Source of the DNA: Bacteroidales bacterium
Lineage (GTDB): Bacteria; Bacteroidota; Bacteroidia; Bacteroidales; JAADGE01
DNA length: 32,001 nucleotides
Reading direction: 5' to 3'
Assembly: GCA_021648725.1 (NCBI GenBank)
Contig: JAKISF010000002.1
Coordinates: forward strand, 1-32,001
The number at the start of each line of letters is the position of its first letter. Position 1 is the first letter of the stretch. This document shows, piece after piece, positions 1-9,445 of the stretch. Position numbers and translations under genes: made by a program. The notes under the pieces are model-generated. The model had not been told where the DNA came from. It did no database searches and saw nothing but the letters and a program-made list of their open reading frames with translations.

Positions 1-92
1 CATCTTGCCGACAAAGATAATAAGTTAATTTATTGTAGCAAAATTATTTATATATTTTTTAGATTTTATTTTCTTGCCCACACTTTTGTCTC

Positions 93-136
93 AAAACCTG
101 AGCCTTTGCCTATAAACAAAGGGGTAGACAGGTTTT
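93..136. other. Nested inverted repeat in intergenic DNA
   Basis: AAAACCTG at 93-100 pairs with CAGGTTTT at 129-136, and inside it CCTTTG at 103-108 pairs with CAAAGG at 117-122. The two nested stems would give one branched or bulged hairpin in either strand. There is no T-run directly after it, so it is not an obvious intrinsic terminator. I do not recognise the element; it may be a structured RNA end belonging to a gene left of the window, or chance. Confidence 0.35.
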
Positions 137-172
137 AGGCTGATGAACTTCCGTTAAAAAAAGACGAAAATA

Positions 173-207
173 AAAAAAGAGGCTCAATATTTCTGTGCCT
201 CTTTTTT
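173..207 (-). terminator. Intrinsic terminator, probably bidirectional
   Basis: An 11-bp stem pairs 173-183 with 197-207 around a 13-nt loop. The GAGGC/GCCTC core is flanked by an A-run on the left and a T-run on the right, so it can terminate from either side. It lies about 50 nt past the stop of the minus-strand gene at 260-1201 and would end that transcript. It would also stop plus-strand transcription entering from the left of the window. Confidence 0.75.
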
Positions 208-259
208 ATTTCTGTCAAAAAGCTATTAAAAGTTATATAAAATAAATATCACATAAGTA

Positions 260-1201
260 TTATTGAATACTGTCGTTTAAACTTTCACGCCTTTCAAGCT
301 CTTCATAGTATTTATCATCTCGTTCTAAAGAATTGTCGTGTTTGAAAATTTTATTTTTAAATAGCTTTGTTCCGTGTTTTTTCGGTCTTCTGAAATCAAT
401 ATTATAAGACATACCCGCAATAGGCATTATTAAAAACCGGTTTCTTCCGGGCATTGTTGAAAACCCTAATTTTATTCCTGCAAAGCCGCTTAAATGTTTT
501 CCTGAATATCCCATAATTCCAAATTTGCTTTCTATTGCCCAACTGTTAATAAATCCGTGAGAATAAAAATCTAAATCTGCAAAGTAATTAAACATTGTGT
601 TGAGATGTCCGTCAATATCTGCCCCGACATACCAAACAAAACCGGGGTAAAAAACTATAGTTTCTCTGTATAAAACAGATTGATAAATTAGGGGCTGCTC
701 ATAATCGCTGAATTTAAAGGCATATTTAAAACCTAAACGAGCAGTTATAAGTTTATCGCCTGCTGTGCAATGATTAGGCTCGTTTAAAAAATGACTTAAA
801 ATTATTTCGTTTTGTATTGCTAAAGATTGCGGATTGGCTGCACCTTGCGGAACTGCTTCCGAAAAACGAAAAGGTAAACGATTATTTATATTTAAAGCAA
901 TTCGAGGATAATATATTCCGTGCCGAGATGAAAACAAAAATCGCTGCTTGAAAAGTTCAAATTTTACCCATCTTCTTTTATAAAAAATATGAGGTAAAAC
1001 AAAAACACCAACCGGATGTGCCGAAATCTCATCTTTTTTCGTCAATCCGAATTTTGCAGGCCTGAAAATGCTTAGCTCTAAATTCTTTTGAGTAACAGTA
1101 AAAGCTGTACCGTCAGTCCATAAAGGATTTTGCCCTTTAAGTTCGGGGATGCCGGAAAGCAAGAATAATAAATATAGAATAAAGTGTGTTTTTTTCATCA
1201 A
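260..1201 (-). CDS. Secreted protein of unknown function, probable envelope protein
   Basis: 313 residues. An N-terminal signal peptide is visible (two Met, two Lys, then a leucine-rich core to about residue 24, ending KGQ). The rest has no transmembrane helix and alternates aromatic and polar residues, as in an outer-membrane or periplasmic beta-rich protein. Examples are the FVLPHIFYKRRWVKFELFKQ stretch and the repeated short glycine and tyrosine turns. The C-terminal 35 residues are highly charged (many K, E, R and D) and look disordered. I do not recognise a family. It follows the epimerase-like gene on the same strand after 25 nt and is followed by a clear terminator, so the two may be co-transcribed. 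An alternative is a soluble periplasmic protein. Confidence 0.75.
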   Translation of the reverse strand: MMKKTHFILYLLFLLSGIPELKGQNPLWTDGTAFTVTQKNLELSIFRPAKFGLTKKDEISAHPVGVFVLPHIFYKRRWVKFELFKQRFLFSSRHGIYYPRIALNINNRLPFRFSEAVPQGAANPQSLAIQNEIILSHFLNEPNHCTAGDKLITARLGFKYAFKFSDYEQPLIYQSVLYRETIVFYPGFVWYVGADIDGHLNTMFNYFADLDFYSHGFINSWAIESKFGIMGYSGKHLSGFAGIKLGFSTMPGRNRFLIMPIAGMSYNIDFRRPKKHGTKLFKNKIFKHDNSLERDDKYYEELERRESLNDSIQ

Positions 1202-1226
1202 CTATTAAAACTATACGACAAAATTA

Positions 1227-2246
1227 TCATTTTGGTTCAAATTCCGTAAGAAATATTTTGCAAATTTCTTTTAGTGCATCTTCAACCGGTTTAAAGTTAT
1301 AATTAATTGCTTGTTTTATCTTTTCATTTGAACAGGTGTGAATTTGTTGAGCCGATTTTAGTGTATGCTTTGTAAGTCTTGGTTCTTTACCTGTTAATTG
1401 ATATCTTATATTATCAAATATTTTTAAAGAATGCAACATAAAATTTGTTGAATAAATATGCGGTCTTTTTTTATTTAAATTATCTGCAATAATATTAAAA
1501 ACTGTTCTGAAAGGAAGGTTTTCAGCATTTAAAATAAACCTTTCTCCCGAAATATCACTTTCGGTAAGTTTAACCATAATATTTACTACGTCTTTTACAT
1601 AAATAAAACCGTTTTCTCCTTTTGTATAATATTTAAGACCGTCCCAAATTGTTTTTATTAACCTCGGGCTTCCGTGTTTCCAATTTCCTGCTCCGAGAAT
1701 AATCGAAGGGTTAACAATTACAACATTTAAGCCTTCGGCATAAGCTCTCCAAACTTCTTTTTCTGAACGAAACTTACTTATTGCATAGCCGGAAACATTT
1801 TTGTAGTTTGTTTTTTCTGTTTCTTCGGTTAGGGCTTCGCCTTCTCGAGCATCTCCGAGTGCGGCAACTGAACTTACATGGCAAAGTTTTTTAACATTAT
1901 TAATTAATGCCGAATTAACAACATTTGCAGTTCCCTGAACATTATTATGAATCATTAAATCTCTTTCGGAAGGTTTAAACGAAACCATTGCTGCAGAATG
2001 ATACACTATATCAACAGCTTTCATTGCATTATTAACCGAATTATAATCTGTTAAATCGCCTTCCGTCCAGTTAATTTTTGAAAATAATTCATTGCCTTTA
2101 CCGCTGTTATTAATAAAAACCTTCTTTGTAATTTCAAGATTGCTGTTTTTTCTGTGTAATGCTTTTACATTATATCCCGTTTCTATCAGTTTTAAAAGTA
2201 AATATGCTCCGGTCATTCCGGTTCCTCCGGTAACTAAAACTTTCAT
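1227..2246 (-). CDS. NAD(P)-dependent epimerase/dehydratase-like protein (extended SDR)
   Basis: 339 residues. The N-terminus carries the Rossmann glycine motif GGTGMTG at residues 7-13. The extended-SDR catalytic set is present: Ser125/Ser126 in HVSSVAALG, then Tyr154 and Lys158 in GYAISK. GDLTD near residue 63 and the NPSIILGAG stretch after the YxxxK motif are typical of the dihydroflavonol reductase / nucleoside-sugar epimerase branch. It is cytoplasmic, with no signal peptide. The substrate cannot be told. Candidates are a nucleotide sugar, in line with the polysaccharide genes that start divergently at 2421, or a hydroxy-aldehyde or ketone as in DFR-like reductases. Start chosen at the Met just before the beta-strand KVLVTGG. 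Confidence 0.9.
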   Translation of the reverse strand: MKVLVTGGTGMTGAYLLLKLIETGYNVKALHRKNSNLEITKKVFINNSGKGNELFSKINWTEGDLTDYNSVNNAMKAVDIVYHSAAMVSFKPSERDLMIHNNVQGTANVVNSALINNVKKLCHVSSVAALGDAREGEALTEETEKTNYKNVSGYAISKFRSEKEVWRAYAEGLNVVIVNPSIILGAGNWKHGSPRLIKTIWDGLKYYTKGENGFIYVKDVVNIMVKLTESDISGERFILNAENLPFRTVFNIIADNLNKKRPHIYSTNFMLHSLKIFDNIRYQLTGKEPRLTKHTLKSAQQIHTCSNEKIKQAINYNFKPVEDALKEICKIFLTEFEPK

Positions 2247-2420
2247 ATTTTATTTGTTTTTATATTTATTTGAAAATAGTTAATGCCTCTTGCAACCTTA
2301 ATTCTAAAAGAACGTCTTTATTAGTAAATTAAGTATTTATTTTTATACCTGAAAAATATTTTTACAAATTTCTTTTTTTCAAATAAAATTGTTGAACTTT
2401 GCATACTCAAATAAATATAT

Positions 2421-3485
2421 ATGTTTGAATCGATATCGATACAATATATTATAGCCGGGGCTTTTATTGCTTCATTAATAATAAGTTTAGTTTCAATACC
2501 TTCAATAATTAAGGTGGCTCGATTAAAAAACTTATTTGATGAACCCGATGACAGAACCGTTCATAGTTTCAGCATTCCTACCCTCGGAGGTTTGGCTGTA
2601 TTTTCGGGCTTTGCTGTTTCAGTTTTATTTTTTTGTGATATTCTTTTAATTCCGGAACTAAAATTTATCATTGCTGGAACCGTAATATTGTTTTTTATCG
2701 GAATTAAGGATGACATTCTTGTGATTGCTCCTTTAACGAAACTGTTGGGGCAGATAGTCGTCACATTTATTATAGTGTTTTTTTCTGACTTAGAGTTAAC
2801 AAACTTACACGGTTTTTTCGGCATAGCTGAAATCCCGAGGTATTTTGGTATTCCGTTAACAATTTTTGTATTTCTTGTTATAATTAACGGATTTAATCTT
2901 ATTGACGGAATTGACGGCTTGTCGGCAAGTATAGGAGTTGTTTCGGCAGGTGCTCTCGGCATTTGGTTCTTTTTAGTAGGAGAATATCAATATGTAATAA
3001 TAGCAGCATCAATTATAGGTGCATTATTTGGCTTTTTAAGATATAATGTTTTTTCAAAAAATAATAAAATTTTTATGGGAGATACCGGTTCTCTTATTTT
3101 AGGCTTAATAATTTCGGTTCTTATTATCAAATTTAATGAGGTGAATATTAAACACGATTTTGATTATGCAAAATACGGAGCTCCTGCAATTTCAATAGCA
3201 ATATTAACAGTTCCGCTATTCGATACATTAAGAGTTATGTTTATTCGTTTTTTTCAGAGAAAACCGTTATTTAAACCGGACAAACAACATATTCATCATG
3301 TTTTTATTCGATTAGGACTTTCACATAAACAAGCAGTTTTAATTATTGTTGTTATTAATATGTTATTTATTGTTGCTGCAATGTATTTGCATAACAAAAT
3401 GGGAATAAGAAGGTTAATACTTTTATTTTTATTGGCTGCAATGGTCGTTTTTTACATTCCTGTTCTTATTAATAAGAAAAAATAA
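2421..3485 (+). CDS. Undecaprenyl-phosphate sugar-1-phosphate transferase, WecA/MraY family
   Basis: 354 residues, a polytopic inner-membrane protein with about ten hydrophobic helices. Family motifs appear in the expected order: DEPDDRTVH at 40-48, PTLGG at 53-57, the Mg-binding pair Asp97-Asp98 in GIKDD, NLIDGIDGLSAS at 159-170, FMGDTGS at 218-224 and the HIHH motif at 290-293. The HIHH region and the length fit the WecA/TagO/RgpG group rather than MraY of peptidoglycan synthesis. Such enzymes move GlcNAc-1-phosphate or a similar sugar-phosphate from a UDP-sugar onto undecaprenyl phosphate, starting O-antigen, enterobacterial common antigen-like or capsule glycans. The next gene, 28 nt on, is Wzi-like, which supports a surface-polysaccharide role. 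The exact sugar is not shown. Confidence 0.93.
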   Translation: MFESISIQYIIAGAFIASLIISLVSIPSIIKVARLKNLFDEPDDRTVHSFSIPTLGGLAVFSGFAVSVLFFCDILLIPELKFIIAGTVILFFIGIKDDILVIAPLTKLLGQIVVTFIIVFFSDLELTNLHGFFGIAEIPRYFGIPLTIFVFLVIINGFNLIDGIDGLSASIGVVSAGALGIWFFLVGEYQYVIIAASIIGALFGFLRYNVFSKNNKIFMGDTGSLILGLIISVLIIKFNEVNIKHDFDYAKYGAPAISIAILTVPLFDTLRVMFIRFFQRKPLFKPDKQHIHHVFIRLGLSHKQAVLIIVVINMLFIVAAMYLHNKMGIRRLILLFLLAAMVVFYIPVLINKKK

Positions 3486-3513
3486 AAATAGTATTGCAAG
3501 AAAAATAAAATAA

Positions 3514-5109
3514 ATGCGAAAAAATAATTCCTTCATTTATATCTTTTTATTATTTCTGTTTCCTTCATATATTTTTAGTCAAAACATTCGAACGAATCAT
3601 GAAATAAATATTCTGAACGAACAATCTGTTTCTTCTGACTCAAGTTTTCATTTTACGATAAAACCCTATTCTCAAAAAGATTTTTCAAAGTTTAAAGCCG
3701 AAAGCAATATATCGGTTAGTTCAAAATTGCTTGATAATTTGTTAAATAAGGATTTGTTTAATGTTGAAAAAGATAATGTCTCTGTCAGAGTAAATCCCTT
3801 GATTCATTCGCAAACAACTTACGAAAATATCGTATCTTCTTTATTTTTTAATTATAAAACAGGGCTCAGTATTAATTCAAAATTTAAAGATAAATTATTT
3901 TTCACTTCTGATATTTTTTATTCAAAAGTTCAATTTCCGGTATTTCAAAAAAACTTTGTCGATTCTTTCGGAATTATTCCTCATTACGGACATTTTATTT
4001 CAAATAATGAAAATAATTATACATTTTTTTCATTTAACGGAGAGCTCAGCTACAATCCCACAAAAAACATTTCATTGTACATCGGAAACGGCAAGCATTT
4101 TTTAGGAAACGGTTATCGTTCACTATTTCTTTCAGACAACAGCAATTCATATCCTTATTTTAAAACAACAGTAGATATTTGGCGAATAAAATATTTTTGG
4201 ATGATTGCAAAACTCAGCGACTTTGAGCTGTACAACTCGGAACAAAACTTTAATTTGTATAATAAAGCCGCATTTATACATTATTTCAGCTTAAACATTA
4301 CAAAAAGAATAAATTTTAACTTTTTTGAAGCAATTATTTCTAACCCTTATGACATTAACAGAAATAAAACCGGTTACGAAGCGGCATATTTTAATCCGGT
4401 AATTTTTTACCGACCGATTGAATTTTATGCGGGAACATCTGATAATTCTTTAATGGGAATAGGTTTAAATTTGCGGTTGTTTAATTCTTTACATTTATAT
4501 TCTCAATTTATTTTGGACGATTTGATAATTTCAAGATTAAATGACGGCTCCGGTTGGTGGGGAAATAAATTCGGAATTCAAACAGGCATGAAAGCATATA
4601 ACTTTTTAAACGTGACCGGATTGTTTTTCAGAGGAGAAATTAATTTAATAAGACCCTACACTTATTCTCACGGTGTTGCCGTTTCCGAAAATGCATTAGC
4701 AAATTTAAACTATGGCAATTATCATCAAAATCTTGCACATCCTGCAGGGGCAAATTTTATCGAAGCAATTTCTGTAATCAGATATAACATAGGTCGGTTC
4801 TCGGCAAATGCAAAAATTATTTTAGCAAAAAAAGGGAGTGATACCGATACGATAAGTTATGGGAGTAATATCTATAAAGATTATAATTTAAGACCGAGTG
4901 ATTTAGGAATAACATTTTTACAAGGGGAAATTACAAACCTTACATTTATTGATTTTCATGTTTCTTATCTGATAAATCCGAACTATAATTTAAGACTTGA
5001 ATTGGGCATTTTTCACAGAAAAGAAGCAAATGATTTTACAGAAAATAAGAATACTGTTTTTTATTTCGGATTCTCCTCAAAACTATTTAATGAACATGCA
5101 GATTATTAG
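3514..5109 (+). CDS. Outer-membrane beta-barrel, Wzi/RemB-like capsule assembly family
   Basis: 531 residues with a signal peptide (charged start, hydrophobic core, FSQ at about residue 23). The mature part is full of alternating aromatic strands and short turns, typical of an outer-membrane barrel. Landmarks resembling Wzi-like proteins are the central GNGKHFLGNGYRSLFLSD stretch, FNPVIFYRPIEFYAG, and NDGSGWWGNKFGIQTGMK. The late segment YGNYHQNLAHPAGANF resembles the same family. E. coli Wzi helps hold capsule on the cell surface, and Flavobacterium RemB is a related surface protein linked to gliding. The gene follows the WecA-like gene by 28 nt, so both are probably one transcript. I am fairly sure of the barrel and less sure of the exact function. 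Confidence 0.8.
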   Translation: MRKNNSFIYIFLLFLFPSYIFSQNIRTNHEINILNEQSVSSDSSFHFTIKPYSQKDFSKFKAESNISVSSKLLDNLLNKDLFNVEKDNVSVRVNPLIHSQTTYENIVSSLFFNYKTGLSINSKFKDKLFFTSDIFYSKVQFPVFQKNFVDSFGIIPHYGHFISNNENNYTFFSFNGELSYNPTKNISLYIGNGKHFLGNGYRSLFLSDNSNSYPYFKTTVDIWRIKYFWMIAKLSDFELYNSEQNFNLYNKAAFIHYFSLNITKRINFNFFEAIISNPYDINRNKTGYEAAYFNPVIFYRPIEFYAGTSDNSLMGIGLNLRLFNSLHLYSQFILDDLIISRLNDGSGWWGNKFGIQTGMKAYNFLNVTGLFFRGEINLIRPYTYSHGVAVSENALANLNYGNYHQNLAHPAGANFIEAISVIRYNIGRFSANAKIILAKKGSDTDTISYGSNIYKDYNLRPSDLGITFLQGEITNLTFIDFHVSYLINPNYNLRLELGIFHRKEANDFTENKNTVFYFGFSSKLFNEHADY

Positions 5110-5140
5110 ACTTATATGCTAAAAAGCCAATTATCTGAAA

Positions 5141-5167
5141 TCAATATAATTATTGATACTTTTTACA
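5141..5167 (+). terminator. Weak AT-rich hairpin with T-run after the Wzi-like gene
   Basis: TCAATA at 5141-5146 pairs with TATTGA at 5151-5156 around a four-base loop, followed by a short T-rich stretch. It sits 30 nt after the stop at 5109. The stem has only two G/C pairs, so termination would be weak. Confidence 0.3.
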
Positions 5168-5193
5168 ACAAATATAAATCCTTGTATTTGTTT

Positions 5194-5223
5194 TTTGATT
5201 ATCAGAATAAAAAAATATATTTG
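5194..5223 (+). promoter_or_regulatory. Bacteroidota-type housekeeping promoter of the pyrophosphatase gene
   Basis: TTTG at 5194-5197 and TATATTTG at 5216-5223 are separated by 18 nt. They match the Bacteroidota -33 TTTG and -7 TAnnTTTG pattern, for which about 19 nt spacing is usual. Transcription would begin near 5230, leaving a leader of about 54 nt before the ATG at 5284. No strong Shine-Dalgarno sequence is seen, as is common in this phylum. Confidence 0.55.
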
Positions 5224-5283
5224 CGTGATTTTTTAACAATAATTAACATTATATATTAATTAACAAAAACCTTAAAAATACAA

Positions 5284-7557
5284 ATGGAAAATATTGTATA
5301 TGCATTAATCGGCACAGGGGTCATCGGAATTTTGTTTACAATTTGGAAGTCTGCTTGGATAAATAAAAAAGATGCCGGCACCGAAAAGATGCAAAAGATT
5401 GCAAAACATATTGCTGACGGAGCAATGGCATTTTTAAAAGCGGAATATAAAATTCTCGCAGTATTTGTTGCTGCTGTTGCAATTTTATTATATTTTAAAG
5501 GGGAGTCCGAAGATGCTTCAAACGGCTTTATTGCAGTTTCTTTTATTACCGGTGCTGTATTATCAGCATTGGCAGGTTATTTAGGAATGCGAATTGCCGT
5601 AAAATCGAATGTGAGAACAACCAATGCCGCAAGAACTTCAATTAACGATGCTTTAAGAGTTGCTTTTAACGGAGGTTCTGTTATGGGTTTGGGTGTTGTT
5701 TCCCTGGGAATCTTGGGGCTTAGTATCCTATTTGTTGTGTATAATATGGTGGGTTTTGACGGCGGAACAACAGAAGTTCTGAATGTTATCTCAGGGTTTT
5801 CTCTCGGTGCTTCGTCAATCGCTCTTTTTGCTCGTGTGGGCGGAGGGATATATACAAAAGCAGCTGACGTAGGTGCAGATTTAGTGGGTAAAGTCGAAAG
5901 CGGTATTCCGGAAGACCATCCTTTAAATCCTGCAACAATTGCTGATAATGTTGGTGATAATGTTGGCGATGTTGCAGGAATGGGTGCCGACCTTTTTGAA
6001 TCTTTTGTAGGTTCAATTATTGCAACAATGGTGCTTGGAGCTGCATTTATCGACTTAGATTCATTCTCAAGTTTTAAGTTAGGACCGATATTATTACCTT
6101 TAACATTAGCCGGAGCAGGCATTATAATTTCTATAATAGGAACTTTTTTTGTTAAAGTTAAAGAGGGCGGAAATCCGCAAAAGGGTTTGAATGCGGGAGA
6201 GGCTGTTTCATCCGTATTAATGATTATTGCTTCCTTCTTTATAATTAAGGGAATGTTACCCGATGAATGGGTTGTTGACGGAAAAACATTCTCTTCACTA
6301 AATGTGTTTTTAGCAACAATTTTTGGTTTAGCGGCAGGGTATGCAATAGGAAAAATTACGGAATACTATACAGGAACCGGAACAAAACCGGTTAGATCAA
6401 TTATTGAAAATTCAAGAACCGGTGCCGCAACAAATATTATCGGCGGACTGGAAGTAGGAATGAAATCTACCGCATTTCCGATAATAGTAATTGCACTTGC
6501 CATTATAGGGTCATATTATTTTGCCGGTTTATACGGTATTGCAATTGCTGCCGTAGGAATGCTCGCTAATACAGGAATTCAACTGGCAATAGATGCTTAC
6601 GGACCGATTGCCGATAATGCCGGAGGAATTGCACAAATGGCAGAATTAGAACCGGAAGTACGAGAACGAACTGATAAATTAGATGCCGTAGGTAACACAA
6701 CTGCAGCAATCGGAAAAGGTTTTGCAATAGGTTCGGCAGCTTTAACTGCTTTAGCTTTATTTGCCGCTTTTATGCAACAAGCAAATGTTGATGTAATTGA
6801 CTTGGCAGACCCTTATAATATTGCCGGATTATTTTTCGGAGCAATGTTACCATTTTTATTTTCTGCATTAGCACTGGGGGCTGTAGGCAGAGCTGCAAGT
6901 AAAATGATTGATGAGGTAAGAAGGCAATTTAAAGATATTCCTGTTCTTAAAGAAGCTCTTTTGATTATAAAAAAATATGACGGGGATACTAAAAATGCTT
7001 CCGAGGGTGAAAAGAAAATATTAAAAGACGCCGAGGGTGCAGCAGAATATGAAAAATGTGTTGAGATTTCTACAAAATCATCTCTTAAAGAGATGGTTAT
7101 GCCGGGAGTTTTAGCATTAGCTGTTCCCACACTAATCGGGTTTTTAGCCGGTGCAACTGTTTTAGGCGGTGTGTTAGCCGGGGTTACTGCAACAGGCGTA
7201 ATTATGGCAATTTTCCAGTCTAACGCAGGCGGAGCATGGGATAATGCAAAAAAAATGGTTGAGGAAGGTGTTAAATGCCATGACGGAACAGAATATGCAA
7301 AAGGCTCTGAAATGCACAAAGCAACCGTTGTAGGTGATACTGTAGGCGATCCGCTTAAAGATACATCCGGACCGTCATTAAACATCCTTGTTAAATTAAT
7401 GTCGATTGTTGCCTTAGTTATTGCTCCGAGTATTGCTGTTGATATTGATGCAAAGAAAATTGATGAAGATAAAACCTCAAATGTAATTAATATTGAAGAT
7501 GATGCTGTTAAAAGCAACACTCCTGAAAAAATTGCTTATTTTAATGACTTCAAATAA
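5284..7557 (+). CDS. hppA: Membrane-bound ion-pumping pyrophosphatase, K+-dependent type
   Basis: 757 residues with about sixteen membrane helices. It hydrolyses pyrophosphate and pumps Na+ and/or H+ across the inner membrane. Signature motifs are [11 protein letters not shown] at 195-205 and [20 protein letters not shown] at 221-240, plus GGAWDNAKK and [14 protein letters not shown] near the C-terminus. The alanine after GNTT (about 473-474, [10 protein letters not shown]) marks the K+-dependent subfamily; K+-independent enzymes have lysine there. The gate-region glutamate is at residue 239 in DLFES, the position used by Thermotoga-type Na+ pumps, whereas plant H+ pumps have it one helical turn later. 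Na+ or mixed Na+/H+ transport is therefore likely, but not proven. A charged tail of about 40 residues follows the last helix. The gene stands alone with its own promoter and terminator. Confidence 0.96.
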   Translation: MENIVYALIGTGVIGILFTIWKSAWINKKDAGTEKMQKIAKHIADGAMAFLKAEYKILAVFVAAVAILLYFKGESEDASNGFIAVSFITGAVLSALAGYLGMRIAVKSNVRTTNAARTSINDALRVAFNGGSVMGLGVVSLGILGLSILFVVYNMVGFDGGTTEVLNVISGFSLGASSIALFARVGGGIYTKAADVGADLVGKVESGIPEDHPLNPATIADNVGDNVGDVAGMGADLFESFVGSIIATMVLGAAFIDLDSFSSFKLGPILLPLTLAGAGIIISIIGTFFVKVKEGGNPQKGLNAGEAVSSVLMIIASFFIIKGMLPDEWVVDGKTFSSLNVFLATIFGLAAGYAIGKITEYYTGTGTKPVRSIIENSRTGAATNIIGGLEVGMKSTAFPIIVIALAIIGSYYFAGLYGIAIAAVGMLANTGIQLAIDAYGPIADNAGGIAQMAELEPEVRERTDKLDAVGNTTAAIGKGFAIGSAALTALALFAAFMQQANVDVIDLADPYNIAGLFFGAMLPFLFSALALGAVGRAASKMIDEVRRQFKDIPVLKEALLIIKKYDGDTKNASEGEKKILKDAEGAAEYEKCVEISTKSSLKEMVMPGVLALAVPTLIGFLAGATVLGGVLAGVTATGVIMAIFQSNAGGAWDNAKKMVEEGVKCHDGTEYAKGSEMHKATVVGDTVGDPLKDTSGPSLNILVKLMSIVALVIAPSIAVDIDAKKIDEDKTSNVINIEDDAVKSNTPEKIAYFNDFK

Positions 7558-7587
7558 TCGTTTTTTTGAAATATTATAAAAAGAAGG

Positions 7588-7617
7588 GGTTCAAAATTTT
7601 TGAACCTCTCCTTTTTT
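7588..7617 (+). terminator. Intrinsic terminator of the pyrophosphatase gene
   Basis: GGTTCAAAA at 7588-7596 pairs with TTTTGAACC at 7598-7606, followed by a T-run at 7612-7617. It lies 30 nt after the stop at 7557. A-rich sequence on the left could let it work in the other direction too. Confidence 0.75.
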
Positions 7618-7870
7618 GCTTTTCGTAATTTATTATATCAAACTCAAATTACTGTGTTGTTTTTTTCGTTTTATTGTGTCATGCCTTTTATATGTCCGAC
7701 AAAGCTTTGTTTATACTAATGATAGTGTGCTGTAATTTGTTTTGAAATTGTCTTTTTTATAGTGCAAAACACAGTTATTCAAATCCATATAATTCACACA
7801 ATTCGTTATATCTTAATTTACAAAGACTTTTATTGAGAATCAATTCTAATGTTTATATAATTTCAATTTA
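7618..7870. other. Non-coding spacer between convergent genes
   Basis: About 250 nt between the two terminators of the convergent pyrophosphatase gene and cytochrome operon. I see no supported ORF, RNA gene or repeat in it. The sequence is AT-rich with no long stem. Confidence 0.5.
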
Positions 7871-7872
7871 AA

Positions 7873-7903
7873 AAAATCCGCTCGTATAAAACGAACTGAT
7901 TTT
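7873..7903 (-). terminator. Intrinsic terminator of the eight-gene cytochrome operon
   Basis: AAAATC at 7873-7878 pairs with GATTTT at 7898-7903 and TCGT at 7882-7885 pairs with ACGA at 7891-7894, with G880-C896 between two mismatches. Read on the minus strand the hairpin ends in a U-run (A-run at 7871-7876 on the plus strand). It begins about 10 nt past the stop at 7913. Confidence 0.6.
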
Positions 7904-7912
7904 CTGTCTTTT

Positions 7913-9409
7913 TTAATATAAGTCGCTGTGGCACTCAGAGCATGCTGCTTCTTTCCATGCCTCATCAATATTTATCGGGTGCTTAAATTCCAAGGAATTG
8001 TTTACGTCTGTTGATCGAAATAATGTATCTACTCCTTGCGAAAGTATTGTATGACAAAGGTTACAGTCATTTCTTATTTTTTTACCCTCGTCACTTACAT
8101 GAATTCCTGAATGGCATCTGAAACAACCTTTTGTTTCTTGATGTCCGATGTGATTAACGTACGATTTATGATAAACTTTCATTTCAGGAAAACTGTTTGT
8201 ACTGAATTCATCTTGGATTCCTGCAATTGCTTTTTCTATCAGCTCTTTTTTATTTTTATATATTTCAGGATGTACCTCTTTATAAAAATTTGTGATACTG
8301 TCATTAATAAAACTAAAGGTTGAATCATTAGTGCTAAATTGCACTTTTAAAACCTGTAATGCTATTTGTTTAATAAATTGCAAATCTTTCGGAATCTTCC
8401 CCTTATTTAAACCGTCATCAAGATAATCCGTAGGAGAATTAAATAAGTGAGAGGGTCTGTTATGGCAATCCATACAATCCATGGTTCTGGAATCAAGACT
8501 TAAAACTTCTTCATCTGCTAAAGGTTCATATTCATCTTTATATATTGTCACTTCACCTGTTTCAAGGTTTGTATATTTTACCCAAGGAATTGTATCTCTT
8601 TGGTTTGATCTTGCAATATACTCAATTTTAACATTAGGGTTTATGTGCCAATGTATTCCTTCACTATGTCCGTCAGTACTGATTGATGCCGCAGTTTTCA
8701 TCTTCAATGTTACATTACATTCGGTATTAAATGTATCTGCCAAAAAACTTCTGATATTAACCAGTCTGTTTGAATAGAACTTATTCGGCCAATGGCATTT
8801 TTCGCAAGTTTCTCTTGCAGGTCTTAAATTATGAATCGGTGTGGGAATCGGTTTCGGGTATTTTTTAAAAATAACAGAATATACTTGGTACATTCCTGAC
8901 AGTTTCGATTTAACATACCAATCTGCTCCTTCTCCTACATGACACTCAACACATTTTACATGTGCATGAGACGATTGTTGGTAGGCAGTATATTCCGGAC
9001 TCATAACCGAATGACAAAGAGTTCCGCAAAATTCATTTGATTCTGTATAGTGAAACGCTTTATAGCTGCCGATAGCACTTGCAAATAAAATTACGAATGT
9101 TCCGATTACAAAAATAATCATTGCATTTCTTGTTGTTCTGTTATTTAAGTCAATAACTTTCCATTTGTTTTCTGTTTTGTTGGTTCTTCTTTCTCGTCTT
9201 TTCTTCAAATACATACCCAACGGTATCATAAATAGTCCGACTATCATTATCATCGGTAAAACAATGTAAATAATCAAACCGATATATCCGCCGCTTTCCA
9301 TAAAGTATGTACTGACAATAAATAGAAACAAAATCAAGACAAAACAAAATGCGGCAATCAAACTGCCAAAAAAAGACATTGTGTTGTAATAGGAATTAGG
9401 TAATTTCAT
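7913..9409 (-). CDS. NapC/NirT-type 7-heme membrane cytochrome c
   Basis: 498 residues. Three hydrophobic segments precede the heme domain (about 12-36, 42-68 and 94-116); NapC/NirT proteins usually have one. The first heme site is CGTLCH at 128-133, a CX3CH motif followed by SVM. The methionine three residues after the histidine recalls the unusual first heme of NrfH. CVECH at 153-157 and CEKCH at 202-206 follow, with GADWYVKSKLSG and HNLRPARETCEKCHWP, which are typical of the family. Four more CXXCH motifs (CMDCH, CFRCH, CNLCH, CSECH) lie in a C-terminal extension, the last six residues from the end. NapC/NirT/CymA proteins oxidise menaquinol and pass electrons to periplasmic cytochromes; the same is inferred here. 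It is the last gene of the operon. No NrfA-like partner is present. Confidence 0.9.
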   Translation of the reverse strand: MKLPNSYYNTMSFFGSLIAAFCFVLILFLFIVSTYFMESGGYIGLIIYIVLPMIMIVGLFMIPLGMYLKKRRERRTNKTENKWKVIDLNNRTTRNAMIIFVIGTFVILFASAIGSYKAFHYTESNEFCGTLCHSVMSPEYTAYQQSSHAHVKCVECHVGEGADWYVKSKLSGMYQVYSVIFKKYPKPIPTPIHNLRPARETCEKCHWPNKFYSNRLVNIRSFLADTFNTECNVTLKMKTAASISTDGHSEGIHWHINPNVKIEYIARSNQRDTIPWVKYTNLETGEVTIYKDEYEPLADEEVLSLDSRTMDCMDCHNRPSHLFNSPTDYLDDGLNKGKIPKDLQFIKQIALQVLKVQFSTNDSTFSFINDSITNFYKEVHPEIYKNKKELIEKAIAGIQDEFSTNSFPEMKVYHKSYVNHIGHQETKGCFRCHSGIHVSDEGKKIRNDCNLCHTILSQGVDTLFRSTDVNNSLEFKHPINIDEAWKEAACSECHSDLY

Positions 9410-9445
9410 GCGTTAAATATTTAAAAGTTAATAAAAATGCTTATT

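Noticed and set aside
1-138. Open plus-strand frame from the window edge to a TAG at 136
   Set aside because: 46 codons with no recognisable protein features, overlapping the nested hairpin; cannot be told from chance.
2561-2962. 133-codon minus-strand open frame inside the WecA-like gene
   Set aside because: Antisense to conserved catalytic motifs; no signal, domain or start context of its own.
6813-7520. 235-codon minus-strand open frame inside the pyrophosphatase gene
   Set aside because: Fully antisense to conserved pyrophosphatase motifs, with the low-complexity composition expected of a shadow frame.
7913-9409. Reading the NapC/NirT protein as the NrfH partner of a nitrite reductase
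   Set aside because: No NrfA-like catalytic cytochrome with a CXXCK motif is encoded in the window, and the context is the conduit operon.
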